In this document: one piece after another, positions 28,097 through 37,285 of the stretch
Position numbering within the stretch: the stretch's first letter is position 1
Layout of the letters: each line of letters opens with the position of its first letter
Assembly: GCF_900142785.1 (NCBI RefSeq)
Contig: NZ_FRCD01000003.1
Location: forward strand, 124,001-188,000
Direction: 5' to 3'
Length of the DNA stretch: 64,000 nucleotides
DNA from: Chryseobacterium carnipullorum
GTDB lineage: Bacteria > Bacteroidota > Bacteroidia > Flavobacteriales > Weeksellaceae
Translations under genes and position numbers: made by a program
The notes under the pieces: generated by a model
The model's input: only the letters and a program-made list of their open reading frames with translations
Told to the model about the DNA's origin: nothing
The model's database searches: none

Positions 28097-29020
28097 ATGT
28101 CTGAGATCCATATTATAATCGTTACATACAATGCCATGAAATGGGCAGAACGCTGCTTTACAAGCCTAAGGAAATCTTCGGTTCCTGTGAAATGTATCGT
28201 GATCGATAACGGATCTGTGGACGGCACACAAGAGTATATAAAAACTCATTTTCCGGAAGTGGAGCTCACTCAGTCCGAAGTCAATCTTGGTTTTGGAAAA
28301 GCCAATAATATAGGCATTGAAAAAGCCTATAAAGACGGGGCGGATTTCTTTTATCTGATGAATCAGGATGCCTGGTTGTATGAGGACAGTCTAGAAAAAA
28401 TGCTGGAAGTTTACCAGATCTATCCAGACAAGGAAGAAATTGGAATCATGAGTCCAATACATATAGACGGTTCAGAAAAGTATCTTGACATTTTTCTTGA
28501 TCAGTATATTGCCAAAAACTACGAAAAGACCAGAATGATTTCAGACCTGTATTTTAAAACTCTGAAGCCCTGGTATGAGATTCATTTTATCAATGCAGCC
28601 CATTGGCTTATACCCAAAAAAACAATAGAATCGGTAGGAGGATTCAATCCCTATTTTTTTCACTACGGTGAAGATGATGAGTATGTAAACCGTATTCACT
28701 TTCATAAAAAGAAAGTTATCCTCGTTCCAGGTAGCAAAGTGGTACATGACGGTGTGCAACGTCTTCATAAAATAGATTTCACAAAATACGAAGATGTCCG
28801 TATTGAGATTAATACGATGAATCCTAATATAGCCAACGGTCTTCAGCTGGAAAAAAAATATCTTCAACAAGCGATGCTTAAAAATCTTCTCAAGGGAAAT
28901 ATCAGCAATTATAAAATACTTTCAAAAAAGTATAAAAAAATATCTACTGACAGTACAACATTAAGCAAATTTAGAAATCAAGTGATGCAGAAGGGTCCCG
29001 TATTTCTGAATCTGTCGTAA
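28097..29020 (+). CDS. GT2 glycosyltransferase (rhamnosyltransferase-like)
   Basis: The 307-residue protein is a paralog of the GT2 at 24971. It has the same start (HIIIVTYNAMKWAERCFTSLR), the same GFGKANNIGIEKAYKDGADFF segment and NQDAW in place of DXD. The second halves also align (NAAHWLIPK, VGGFNPYFF). The pair brackets a GT2-like gene, a GT4-like gene and the acyltransferase remnant, so duplication followed by insertion or divergence is likely. Confidence 0.85.
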   Translation: MSEIHIIIVTYNAMKWAERCFTSLRKSSVPVKCIVIDNGSVDGTQEYIKTHFPEVELTQSEVNLGFGKANNIGIEKAYKDGADFFYLMNQDAWLYEDSLEKMLEVYQIYPDKEEIGIMSPIHIDGSEKYLDIFLDQYIAKNYEKTRMISDLYFKTLKPWYEIHFINAAHWLIPKKTIESVGGFNPYFFHYGEDDEYVNRIHFHKKKVILVPGSKVVHDGVQRLHKIDFTKYEDVRIEINTMNPNIANGLQLEKKYLQQAMLKNLLKGNISNYKILSKKYKKISTDSTTLSKFRNQVMQKGPVFLNLS

Positions 29021-29067
29021 ATTAGCATAAGCATTAACGAAAAATAAATGATGAAAAATAAAATATT

Positions 29068-30864
29068 ATGTGTGGAATAGCAGGAATCATTAGCAGCAAT
29101 GCCAGAAACTACCGGGATGAGATCCAAAAAATGACGGATTCTCTGAAACACCGAGGTCCGGACTCTTCACATTATGAATTTTATGATCATGCAGCATTGG
29201 GTCATCGCAGACTTTCCATTATAGATTTGTCTGAAAATGGCAAACAGCCCATGTTCTCAAATACAAAAAATGAATGCATTGTCCTTAATGGTGAAATCTA
29301 CGGATATCAGGACATCAAAAAAAAATATGCAGAATATCCTTATCGCGGTGGCTCAGATACAGAAGTTATACTAGCTATGTATCAATGGAAACAGGAAAAC
29401 CTCATCCATGATCTTCCGGGTATGTTTGCCTTTGCAGTCTGGGATGATCAGCGACAGCAGTTGTTCTGTGCCAGGGACCGATTTGGGGAAAAACCATTTT
29501 ATTATGCCTTCGGAAATAATAATGAATTTATTTTTGCCTCAGAGATAAAGGCTATTTTAGCTTCGGGGCTTATACAGCCAAAAGTAAGTTCAGAAGCACT
29601 CTCCCACTATCTGCAATACGGCTATGTAAGCACCTATCAAAGCATTTACAGTAATATTTTCACCCTTCCACCCGCTCATCAACTGATCTGGAAAGATGGA
29701 AAAATCACAGTTTCCAGATATTACTCTATGCCAGCCAAAGACAGAACAATCAGTCTATCTGATGCCAAAGAAGAGTTTGTTTACCTGCTGAAAAATGCAG
29801 TAAAAAAACAGCTTATTGCAGATGTAGAAGTAGGCAGCTTTTTAAGCGGAGGCCTGGATTCTTCTTCAGTGGTAGCAATGGTTGATGAATTCCTTCCTCA
29901 TCAGACCACGATCAGCTTCGGATATGATCACAAGGATAATGAACTGAAGTATGCCAAAGAAATTGCCGATAAATACAATACCCATCATATAGAAGTTCAC
30001 GAAAAAAAAGAAGATCTTGTCTCATCTTTGCTGAAGATTTCTCCTTTTTTTGATGAGCCATTTGCCGACGCGTCTTTTATCCCACATTACGAAATCTGTA
30101 AATACGCCAAAGAAAATCTTACGGTAGTATTGTCCGGTGATGTAGGTGATGAACTTTTTGGTGGATATCATTTTTATACCGTTGAAAATAAACTGAAAAA
30201 TCATTTCAGTTATAAAAATATGGTTGCGCAGTTTGGCCTAAAACTATATCAAAAACTGAAATCAACCTCTTATTTAACCCAGAAAAATCTACAGTATTCT
30301 TCAATCATGGATTTCCATCTGAATGCAGTGAGAAATGCTTTTGACAAAAAAGAGCGCGATCTTCTGGGAGTTACCGCCAACTATTTTCAGGACTATAGCT
30401 TTACCCCGGATCCTGATTCTTTAAATGACATCATGAGAATAGATCTGGAAAACTATGTTCCTGCCAACATGATGGTAAAATCAGATAGAATGGCAATGGC
30501 TAATTCATTGGAAGTAAGAACCCCCTTCCTTGATCTGGATTTTGCGGAATTTTGTATACAGCTTCCGGATCAGCTGAAACTGGATGAAAAAAATGATAAG
30601 ATCATACTCCGTGAGGCTATGGGATCTTACTGGACGGAAACCATCAGAAAACGACATAAGCAAGGATTTGGATTAGGCGTGAAGAACTGGTTTGCAGAAG
30701 AAAATCTAATGAATCTCTCCAATGATTTACTTACCAACTCCAATCATAAAGTTTTTAATTTCATTGATTATAAAGCAACCCAACAGTTTCTGCAAAAAGA
30801 TGAGAAACACTGGAATCTTCTTCAGCTTGCTCTTTGGGCGGATAATAACCAATCTATATTATGA
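29068..30864 (+). CDS. Glutamine-hydrolysing asparagine synthetase-like amidotransferase
   Basis: The 598-residue protein has an N-terminal Ntn glutaminase domain with Cys2 as nucleophile (MCGIAGIIS), RGPDSS, and GHRRLSIIDLS. The synthetase domain has the PP-loop SGGLDSS (260-266) and SGDVGDELFGGYHFY. It resembles AsnB. In polysaccharide loci such proteins (WbtH, WbpS) amidate hexuronic acids to uronamides. A UDP-sugar dehydrogenase is present at the start of this locus, so a uronamide is a reasonable inference; a role as housekeeping asparagine synthetase is less likely here. It overlaps the following GT2 by 4 bp. Confidence 0.85.
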   Translation: MCGIAGIISSNARNYRDEIQKMTDSLKHRGPDSSHYEFYDHAALGHRRLSIIDLSENGKQPMFSNTKNECIVLNGEIYGYQDIKKKYAEYPYRGGSDTEVILAMYQWKQENLIHDLPGMFAFAVWDDQRQQLFCARDRFGEKPFYYAFGNNNEFIFASEIKAILASGLIQPKVSSEALSHYLQYGYVSTYQSIYSNIFTLPPAHQLIWKDGKITVSRYYSMPAKDRTISLSDAKEEFVYLLKNAVKKQLIADVEVGSFLSGGLDSSSVVAMVDEFLPHQTTISFGYDHKDNELKYAKEIADKYNTHHIEVHEKKEDLVSSLLKISPFFDEPFADASFIPHYEICKYAKENLTVVLSGDVGDELFGGYHFYTVENKLKNHFSYKNMVAQFGLKLYQKLKSTSYLTQKNLQYSSIMDFHLNAVRNAFDKKERDLLGVTANYFQDYSFTPDPDSLNDIMRIDLENYVPANMMVKSDRMAMANSLEVRTPFLDLDFAEFCIQLPDQLKLDEKNDKIILREAMGSYWTETIRKRHKQGFGLGVKNWFAEENLMNLSNDLLTNSNHKVFNFIDYKATQQFLQKDEKHWNLLQLALWADNNQSIL

Positions 30865-31799
30865 TTGAAATCTCTGTTATCATACCCGTTTATAACGCTG
30901 CTGAGTTCCTGGAAAAAGCAGTTAAATCAGCTGCTTACTTTGACGAGGTAAAAGAAATTATTCTGGCTGAAGATCAATCTACCGATCATTCATTAGAGAT
31001 CTGCAGAAGACTGGTGTCCGAAATTCCTAAAGTAAAACTATTTCAGCATCCGAATGGAGAAAACCGTGGCGCAGGCGCTTCAAGAAACTTAGGTATTGAT
31101 CATGCAACGTCTGACTTTATTGCTTTTCTTGATGCAGATGATTATTATCTTCCCAATAGATTTGACGCTGAAAAAAAACTTTTCTCCAACCCTGCTATAG
31201 AGGGCGTTTTCGGCGCTATTGGTACAGAATATTTAACAGAAAAAGGAAAACAGGAATTTCAATCCAAATTCAAGGAGGTTTCTCTCAGTACGGTTAATTA
31301 CCCGGCAGAAGGAAAAGAAGTCTTCAGGGGGCTTTTAAGTTTAACTCCTGAAGTTTTCGGTACCTCATTTCACCTTAACTCTCTTACCATAAGAAAGCTT
31401 TCTCTGGATCGTCATCATATCCGTTTTAATGAATCGCTACGGGTTCATCAGGATACAGAACTGATCATGAGACTGGCCTACCATTGTTATCTGAAAACAG
31501 GGATTATAGATGAGGCTATTGCAGTAAGAGGAATTCACGATGATAACAGAATTACAAAAATCATAAAATATACACCACAGTACAACCAGAGACAATTACT
31601 ACTATGGAAATCGATGTATAACTGGGCTCTCTCAAACCGCATTTCTCCTGAATATAAAAAAAGGATTTATTTAATTTATAAATCATTTGATCTCTCTTTA
31701 AAAGATGGACTGATAAAATATGGGTGCATCTTTTTAGAACTATTGAAAAACCCGGAAATTGCTAAAACTAAATACCGCTTCACTTATTACAATAGATAG
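30861..31799 (+). CDS. GT2 glycosyltransferase, tandem paralog 1
   Basis: This is the first of four consecutive paralogs. The 312-residue GT-A protein starts ISVIIPVYNAAEFLEKAVKSA and has DADD at 91-94 in FIAFLDADDYYLPNRFDAEK. The second half contains LRVHQDTELIMRLAYHC and RGIHDDNRITKIIKYTPQYN, the latter nearly identical to paralog 2 in protein although the codons have diverged. The start overlaps the AsnB-like gene by 4 bp. Confidence 0.87.
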   Translation: MIEISVIIPVYNAAEFLEKAVKSAAYFDEVKEIILAEDQSTDHSLEICRRLVSEIPKVKLFQHPNGENRGAGASRNLGIDHATSDFIAFLDADDYYLPNRFDAEKKLFSNPAIEGVFGAIGTEYLTEKGKQEFQSKFKEVSLSTVNYPAEGKEVFRGLLSLTPEVFGTSFHLNSLTIRKLSLDRHHIRFNESLRVHQDTELIMRLAYHCYLKTGIIDEAIAVRGIHDDNRITKIIKYTPQYNQRQLLLWKSMYNWALSNRISPEYKKRIYLIYKSFDLSLKDGLIKYGCIFLELLKNPEIAKTKYRFTYYNR

Positions 31800-31801
31800 C
31801 A

Positions 31802-32737
31802 ATGAAAATATCTGTGATCATTCCTGTATATAATGCAGAAAAGTATGTTTCTAAAGCCGTAGAATCTGCTCTGCAGTTTCGTGAAGTAGAAGAAGTGATT
31901 CTGATAGAAGATCAATCTCCGGACAATGCGCTGATGATATGCAGGGAACTTAGCCTGAAATATGACAGGGTGAAGCTATTCCAGCATCCGGATCAAGGCA
32001 ATCATGGTGCCGGATCCAGCAGAAATCTCGGAATTGAAAAATCCTCTAGTGATTTCATTGCGTTTCTTGATGCTGATGATTACTTTCTTCCCAACAGATT
32101 TGATGCAGAAAGAGTGCTTTTTAAAGATCCTAGAATCGAAGGCGTTTTTAATGCAATCGGAACAGAATTCCTGACTGAAAAAGGCAAAGAAGACTTTTTA
32201 TTAAATATCAATGACGAATATTTATTGACGGTGAATTATCCGGCGGAAGGACAAGAAGTTTTTAAAGGATTATTAGGTCAGACTCCCAAAAAATTTGGCA
32301 CTTTTTTTACTTTGGATGCTCTGACTGTAAGAAAATCAGCTCTTGAAAAAAACAAACTGAAATTTAACGAGGAATTGCGTGTCCATCAGGACTCGGATCT
32401 GATTATTAAATTGGCCCATCATTGCCACTTAAAATCAGGGATTATAGATCAACCTGTGGCTATAAGAGGCATACATGATGATAATAGGATTACAAAAATC
32501 ATCAAATATACTCCTCAGTATAATCAAAGGCAATCTCTTTTCTGGAATTCTTTATACCAATGGTCCAGGAAAAATAGAATAGATCCGGATGCCAAACGAC
32601 ATATTTTTCTGCAAAAAAAATCTTTTGAACTTTCTTTAAAAAAAGGTCCGGCCAAAGCAACAGCTTTATTTGCGGCAATTGTTAAAGATCCGAGAATTCT
32701 GAAAACAAAATATCGCTTCACTTATTTAAAGCAATGA
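31802..32737 (+). CDS. GT2 glycosyltransferase, tandem paralog 2
   Basis: The 311-residue protein (MKISVIIPVYNAEKYVSKAV; DADD at 90-93) lies 2 bp after paralog 1. Its N-terminal half is close to paralogs 3 and 4 (EDQSPDNAL, HPDQGNHGAGSSRNLGIEK). Its C-terminal half follows paralog 1 (NYPAEGQEVFKGLL, RGIHDDNRITKIIKY). It therefore links the two subgroups, perhaps through gene conversion. Confidence 0.87.
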   Translation: MKISVIIPVYNAEKYVSKAVESALQFREVEEVILIEDQSPDNALMICRELSLKYDRVKLFQHPDQGNHGAGSSRNLGIEKSSSDFIAFLDADDYFLPNRFDAERVLFKDPRIEGVFNAIGTEFLTEKGKEDFLLNINDEYLLTVNYPAEGQEVFKGLLGQTPKKFGTFFTLDALTVRKSALEKNKLKFNEELRVHQDSDLIIKLAHHCHLKSGIIDQPVAIRGIHDDNRITKIIKYTPQYNQRQSLFWNSLYQWSRKNRIDPDAKRHIFLQKKSFELSLKKGPAKATALFAAIVKDPRILKTKYRFTYLKQ

Positions 32738-32838
32738 AAATCAACACAATAAAATCAAAACAGGCTATAAATATCAGAGAAATTAAGCCCATGGATTGTG
32801 TCACATTCCTTTTTTAACGATAAAAACGGTTATTGTCA

Positions 32839-32869
32839 TTGAAGTTACAGAATTTTTTGTCTTATTTTG
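32839..32869 (+). promoter_or_regulatory. Possible promoter before tandem GT2 paralog 3
   Basis: TTG (32839-32841) is followed after 20 nt by TTATTTTG (32862-32869), one mismatch from TAnnTTTG. It sits inside a 206-bp gap in an otherwise tightly packed gene string, about 75 bp before the next start. Confidence 0.35.
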
Positions 32870-32943
32870 TAGTGAAAAGAAATTGAATAGGACCGAAAGT
32901 AGCCTATTATAAAAACACAAAAATTATTTTAATTGTTCCAAAG

Positions 32944-33900
32944 ATGAAGATGAAAATGAAAATTTCAGTTATCATTCCCGTCTACAATGCGGAGAATTTT
33001 GTTTCTCACGCGGTAGAATCAGCACTTCAGTTCGACGAAGTTTACGAAGTTATCCTGATAGAGGATCAATCTCCGGATAATGCCCTGCAGATCTGCAGGC
33101 AGCTCTCCGAAAACCATGAAAGAGTAAAATTATACCAGCATCCGGATAAAGGTAATCATGGATCGGGTCCAAGCAGAAATTTAGGAATGGAGAAAGCAAC
33201 CGGTGATTTTTTAGCCTTCTTAGATGCTGATGATTACTTTCTTCCTAACCGGTTTACTGCAGAAAAAGAACTTTTTAAAAATCCTGAGGTAGAAGGCGTC
33301 TATGGAGCTCTCGGTGTGCAGTATTACTCTGAAAAAGCTAAAGAGCAGTATTACCGTTTATTCGCGGACAGGCTAACCACGATCTATAAAAAACATCATC
33401 CAAAAGATATCTTTTTCGGACTGATTCATATGCGGGGAACTTTTGGGCTTTTCAGTATTGACACACTAACAGTGAGGAGAGAATCCTTAATGAAAAAGAT
33501 GAAGATACTCTTTAAATCTCATTTGAGGCTTCATGAAGATACCGAGTTTCTGCTGCGTCTGTCCTACTATCTTGATCTTTATCCGGGCAGTATTGATAAG
33601 GCTGTTGCGATAAGAGGCGTACATGAGCATAACAGAATCACAAAAGTAGACACCCATATCATAAATCCTGCTTTCTCAAGAGCTTTGTTATGGAATGAAA
33701 TATACAACTGGGTACAGACAGAAGACCAGATTCCTGAAGAAGCTAAAATTCACGTCAAAAGAATGCGTCGCAGTTTTGAAATAGCCAAAGCACCCAAATT
33801 AAAAAAATGGAAAATGGTGATCAAATTTTTGTTCATTGATTACAGAAGTATAAGGTCAGGGTTGTATAATATTAACTTCAAACATTCTTTAATTCCTTAG
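32944..33900 (+). CDS. GT2 glycosyltransferase, tandem paralog 3
   Basis: The 318-residue protein may start at 32944, 32950 or 32956; the last ATG would give the MKISVIIPVYNAE start of paralogs 2 and 4. It carries FLDADDYFLPNRF with the DADD motif. Its C-terminal half (LRLHEDTEFLLRLSYYLDLYPGS) pairs it with paralog 4. A 206-bp gap with a possible promoter precedes it. Confidence 0.87.
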   Translation: MKMKMKISVIIPVYNAENFVSHAVESALQFDEVYEVILIEDQSPDNALQICRQLSENHERVKLYQHPDKGNHGSGPSRNLGMEKATGDFLAFLDADDYFLPNRFTAEKELFKNPEVEGVYGALGVQYYSEKAKEQYYRLFADRLTTIYKKHHPKDIFFGLIHMRGTFGLFSIDTLTVRRESLMKKMKILFKSHLRLHEDTEFLLRLSYYLDLYPGSIDKAVAIRGVHEHNRITKVDTHIINPAFSRALLWNEIYNWVQTEDQIPEEAKIHVKRMRRSFEIAKAPKLKKWKMVIKFLFIDYRSIRSGLYNINFKHSLIP

Positions 33901-33959
33901 CATAAAAATACATTATTAACTATTTGAAACTAAATCAGCTATAAAGCTTGATAGAATAC

Positions 33960-33967
33960 TATCTTTG
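33960..33967 (+). promoter_or_regulatory. -7 element before tandem GT2 paralog 4
   Basis: TATCTTTG matches TAnnTTTG and lies 23 bp before the start of paralog 4, in a 90-bp gap. No TTG at the right -33 distance was found. Confidence 0.45.
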
Positions 33968-33990
33968 TCGTAGAAAATTTTAATTAAAAA

Positions 33991-34932
33991 ATGAAAATCT
34001 CAGTAATTATCCCCGTTTACAATGCTGAAGAATTTGTTTCTCAGGCCGTAGAATCTGCACTGCAATTTGATGAAGTACATGAAGTGATTCTGGTAGAAGA
34101 TAAATCTCCGGATAATGCACTTCAGGTATGCACTCAACTTGCCGAAAAGCATACAAGAGTGCGACTTTATCAGCATCCGGACAAAGGTAACCACGGCGCC
34201 GGACCCAGCAGAAATTTGGGAATAGAAAAATCTACCGGAGATTTCATTGCTTTTCTGGATGCAGATGATTATTTCCTTCCCAACCGCTTTGATGCAGAAA
34301 GGGAACTTTTCAAAAGACCCGAAGTGGAAGGAGTTTACGGAGCATTGGGGGTACATTATTATTCTGCAAAAGCTAAGGAGCAGTACTATTCCTTATTTGA
34401 AGATAAGCTTACCACCGTTTATGAAAGACATAGTCCAAAAGATGTTTTTCTTGGACAGATTTATATGTTGGGAAGTTTCGGACTTTTCAGTATTGATGCT
34501 CTTACAATCCGCAAAGAATCACTACTACAAAAAATGGACATCTTATTCCGGACCAATTTAAGGCTACATCAGGATACCGAATTTCTTTTCCGTCTTTCTT
34601 TCTATCTTGATCTTTATCCCGGAATTCTTGATGAGGCTGTAGCGGTAAGAGGGGTTCATGAAAATAACCGAATTACTCTGGTAGATTCCAAAAAAATAAA
34701 TCCTGCAAGTACCCGGATTCTTTTATGGAAGGAAATTGACCGCTGGGCTCATGATGAGAACAAAGTACCTGGTAACGTAAAACAACACATCAGCAGGATG
34801 CACCGGAGCTTTGAGATCGCTAACGCCCCGCTAACGAAGAAATGGGGTATGATTCTGAAATACCTGTTGACAGATTACAAGAGTATACGTTCCGGGCTTT
34901 ATAATATTAATTTCAGAGATAATTTATTTTGA
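33991..34932 (+). CDS. GT2 glycosyltransferase, tandem paralog 4
   Basis: The 313-residue protein (MKISVIIPVYNAEEFVSQAV) has FLDADDYFLPNRF and is the closest relative of paralog 3 along its full length (LGVHYYSAKAKEQYY, LRLHQDTEFLFRLSFYLDLYPG). It is the last gene of the long plus-strand run that starts at 5592. It ends convergently with the SGNH gene, overlapping it by 9 bp, without a terminator between them. Confidence 0.87.
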   Translation: MKISVIIPVYNAEEFVSQAVESALQFDEVHEVILVEDKSPDNALQVCTQLAEKHTRVRLYQHPDKGNHGAGPSRNLGIEKSTGDFIAFLDADDYFLPNRFDAERELFKRPEVEGVYGALGVHYYSAKAKEQYYSLFEDKLTTVYERHSPKDVFLGQIYMLGSFGLFSIDALTIRKESLLQKMDILFRTNLRLHQDTEFLFRLSFYLDLYPGILDEAVAVRGVHENNRITLVDSKKINPASTRILLWKEIDRWAHDENKVPGNVKQHISRMHRSFEIANAPLTKKWGMILKYLLTDYKSIRSGLYNINFRDNLF

Positions 34933-35847
34933 TTTCCTTACATCGGCTTTTATAGAATCGGCTATTTTTGAAGTAAGAATTTTACTGGATTCTCTGTACA
35001 TATGATTTCCATCCGTATACACAAAATCATCCGGGTGGTCAGAAAAATCATAAAACTTGATATTCTTTTTATGGGAGAGATCTCTCATTAATCCGTTAAA
35101 TTCAGGAAATCTTCCGTTTTCAAGCGTAATAATATTCTTAGAAGCCGGTATGCGGACCAGGTACACCTTCCCTTTGGGTTGCAGATAGTCTATGATCTCT
35201 GTGAGTGCCTTCATCCGTTCCTGGGACAACGTATAATTCTTCAGCATAGCTCTGTAATATTCTGTTTTTTCAGCTGTTCTTGCTGCTACAGAATCTTTGT
35301 TCATATCAATTTGAACTTCCATCCAGCCGTCTTTATGCAGGAAAGTGTTTGATCTTCCCACTTCTTCCCTGTCGAGATAAATTCTAAACCAGCTTTTGTC
35401 TAAGTTTTTAATCAGATACTCGTAATTGGGAGACATATTGTAAAAATACATATTCTTAAACGGGGAATTCTCTTCAGGAAAATCCTCTGACTTCTTTACA
35501 ATATTATTGAGTGACAGGTTCCATGGATTGACGGTCAGGATAAAAATTCCATTTTTAGTATCGGGATCCAGTTTTCTTTTTAAAGCTTTAAGATAAATCG
35601 GTCCGTAAGGAGATTGCACTATATTGAGTGAAAAATTGTCAAAAGGGACTGAAAGTTTACGTTTCAAAACATCAGGTACAATCCCCTGAACACTTCTTGA
35701 ATCCCCTAAAATAATATTCTTAGGCTTTTCAACGGCAAAATGCATATAATTATCGTCTGTATTGCCATCAGCATAAGACCCCAGCAATAGCAGAACTCCT
35801 GCTACTCCAATGATATAGAACGATATTTTAAATAAAAAATTTCTCAT
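34924..35847 (-). CDS. Membrane-anchored SGNH/DltD-like partner of MBOAT acyltransferase
   Basis: The 307-residue protein has one N-terminal hydrophobic segment (about 5-24) and an extracytoplasmic domain with a GDS box (Gly48-Asp49-Ser50 in NIILGDSRSVQ) and a C-terminal DGNH motif near residue 285. These give the Ser, Asp and His of an SGNH hydrolase fold. Such proteins (AlgX/AlgJ, DltD, PatB types) act with an MBOAT membrane protein to pass acyl groups to exported polysaccharide. The MBOAT gene lies directly upstream with a 1-bp gap. Length and order fit that two-component system. Confidence 0.8.
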   Translation of the reverse strand: MRNFLFKISFYIIGVAGVLLLLGSYADGNTDDNYMHFAVEKPKNIILGDSRSVQGIVPDVLKRKLSVPFDNFSLNIVQSPYGPIYLKALKRKLDPDTKNGIFILTVNPWNLSLNNIVKKSEDFPEENSPFKNMYFYNMSPNYEYLIKNLDKSWFRIYLDREEVGRSNTFLHKDGWMEVQIDMNKDSVAARTAEKTEYYRAMLKNYTLSQERMKALTEIIDYLQPKGKVYLVRIPASKNIITLENGRFPEFNGLMRDLSHKKNIKFYDFSDHPDDFVYTDGNHMYRESSKILTSKIADSIKADVRKSK

Positions 35848-35848
35848 A

Positions 35849-37264
35849 TTAAAACTGTTCGTAGATATAACTTCCGTTGGAAAACACTCCGTAATACATG
35901 ATCAAGAAAATAAGAAAAACATATAAACTTCTTCTCGTCAAAGGGTTTAATCTTTTGACATCGAGCCCATGTTCCTGATCTTTATTCATCCAATCAATCA
36001 GAATCAGAATCCCAATTAATCCCAATATTTTAATCTTAATAAACTGAGGAACAGAAAAAAGTGAAATACTGAAAATCTTTCCATACATCCCTAAAGCAGC
36101 TTTCAGATCAGGCGCAGCAAAAAGAACCAGTGCAAAACATACCATTACCATTGTAAGTAATATATTCCCCAATTCTGTAAGGGTGGGAAAGTTGCCTGTT
36201 ATTTTTTTCTTTTTATTTAGCTTATCTTTTACAATCAAAGGAATATAATAGAGACCGTGAAGCAGTCCAAACAATACAAATGTAAATCTCGGTCCATGCC
36301 AGGCCCCGATCAGTATAAAATTAAGAATAATCGCCGCGATAAGCCCTCTCTTTCCATAATCTCTGAACTGAATCACTAAAGGTGTAAAAACATATTCTGT
36401 CAGCCACGAAGTAAGCGATATATGCCACTTTCTCCAATATTCTGCAATATTCTGTGCAAAAAGGGGAAAAGCAAAGTTTTTGGTGATTTTAAAGCCCAGA
36501 AGCCGCGCAAATCCTACTGCCATATCAGAATATCCTGAAAAATCCGCATACAGCTCAAAAAGAAACAGAATAGCACCAAACGCCACTGTGCTGCCAGAGT
36601 GGGCTTCATAGTTTTGAAAAATTCCCTGGGTAATTGGCGTAATACTATTGGCTACTACCAGTTTTTTAAATGCTCCGTACAGGATCTGTCTTGCAGCATC
36701 AGCACCATCTTCTGCTTTAAAAATCCTTTCTTTTTTTAACTGGGGGAGCAAAAGTCCCCCTTTATCAATAGGTCCGGAAGTCATACTCGGAAAGAACGCA
36801 ATATAATTGAAAAGAGCCAAAGCATCTGTCTCAGGCTTTAGCTTGTTATTTTTAATATCAAGGAAATAACTAACAATTCTAAAAGTATAAAAACTGATTC
36901 CCAGTGGTAAAATAATACTAAGCGTGATCTTATTTTTAATATCAAAAAGGTCAGCAAAGGAATCAATAAAAAATCCAAAATATTTAAAATAAAACAGGGT
37001 TCCTATAGCAAGGACCAAACCTGTATTAAGATAAATTTTCTTTGTTTTCCCATGCGTCTCAGCAATTTTGGGTCCCAAATAATAGGTAATTGCAGAACTT
37101 CCAACCAGAAGAGCCAGAAATCTCCAGTCCCAAAATCCATAAAAAATATAGCTGGAAGCCAGCAGCAAAAAATTCTGCAACTTCAGATTCTTTTTGCATA
37201 CGAACCAGTAAAGACCGAAAACGCCGGTAAAAAATAGAAAAAAAGCAATAGAGGTAAACTGCAT
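35849..37264 (-). CDS. MBOAT family O-acyltransferase (AlgI-like), first copy
   Basis: The 471-residue polytopic protein begins with the AlgI-type FTSIAFFLFFTGVFGLYWFV. It contains LPLGISFYTFRIVSYFLDI, FFPSMTSGPI, YSDMAVGFARLLGFKITKNF, EYWRKWHISLTSWL and AWHGPRFTFVLFGLLHGLYYIP, with His323 as the likely catalytic residue. MBOAT proteins move acyl groups across the inner membrane to an extracytoplasmic acceptor. Its partner is the SGNH protein that follows. The upstream FkbH/ACP/MaoC/SDR genes in the same strand suggest an ACP-bound, non-acetyl donor. Confidence 0.9.
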   Translation of the reverse strand: MQFTSIAFFLFFTGVFGLYWFVCKKNLKLQNFLLLASSYIFYGFWDWRFLALLVGSSAITYYLGPKIAETHGKTKKIYLNTGLVLAIGTLFYFKYFGFFIDSFADLFDIKNKITLSIILPLGISFYTFRIVSYFLDIKNNKLKPETDALALFNYIAFFPSMTSGPIDKGGLLLPQLKKERIFKAEDGADAARQILYGAFKKLVVANSITPITQGIFQNYEAHSGSTVAFGAILFLFELYADFSGYSDMAVGFARLLGFKITKNFAFPLFAQNIAEYWRKWHISLTSWLTEYVFTPLVIQFRDYGKRGLIAAIILNFILIGAWHGPRFTFVLFGLLHGLYYIPLIVKDKLNKKKKITGNFPTLTELGNILLTMVMVCFALVLFAAPDLKAALGMYGKIFSISLFSVPQFIKIKILGLIGILILIDWMNKDQEHGLDVKRLNPLTRRSLYVFLIFLIMYYGVFSNGSYIYEQF

Positions 37265-37285
37265 TAATCTTTGTTTAAAATCTTA

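Noticed and set aside
29068..30864. Housekeeping asparagine synthetase
   Set aside because: Its position, coupled by overlap to a glycosyltransferase gene in a polysaccharide locus, fits a glycan amidotransferase better, though it is not excluded.
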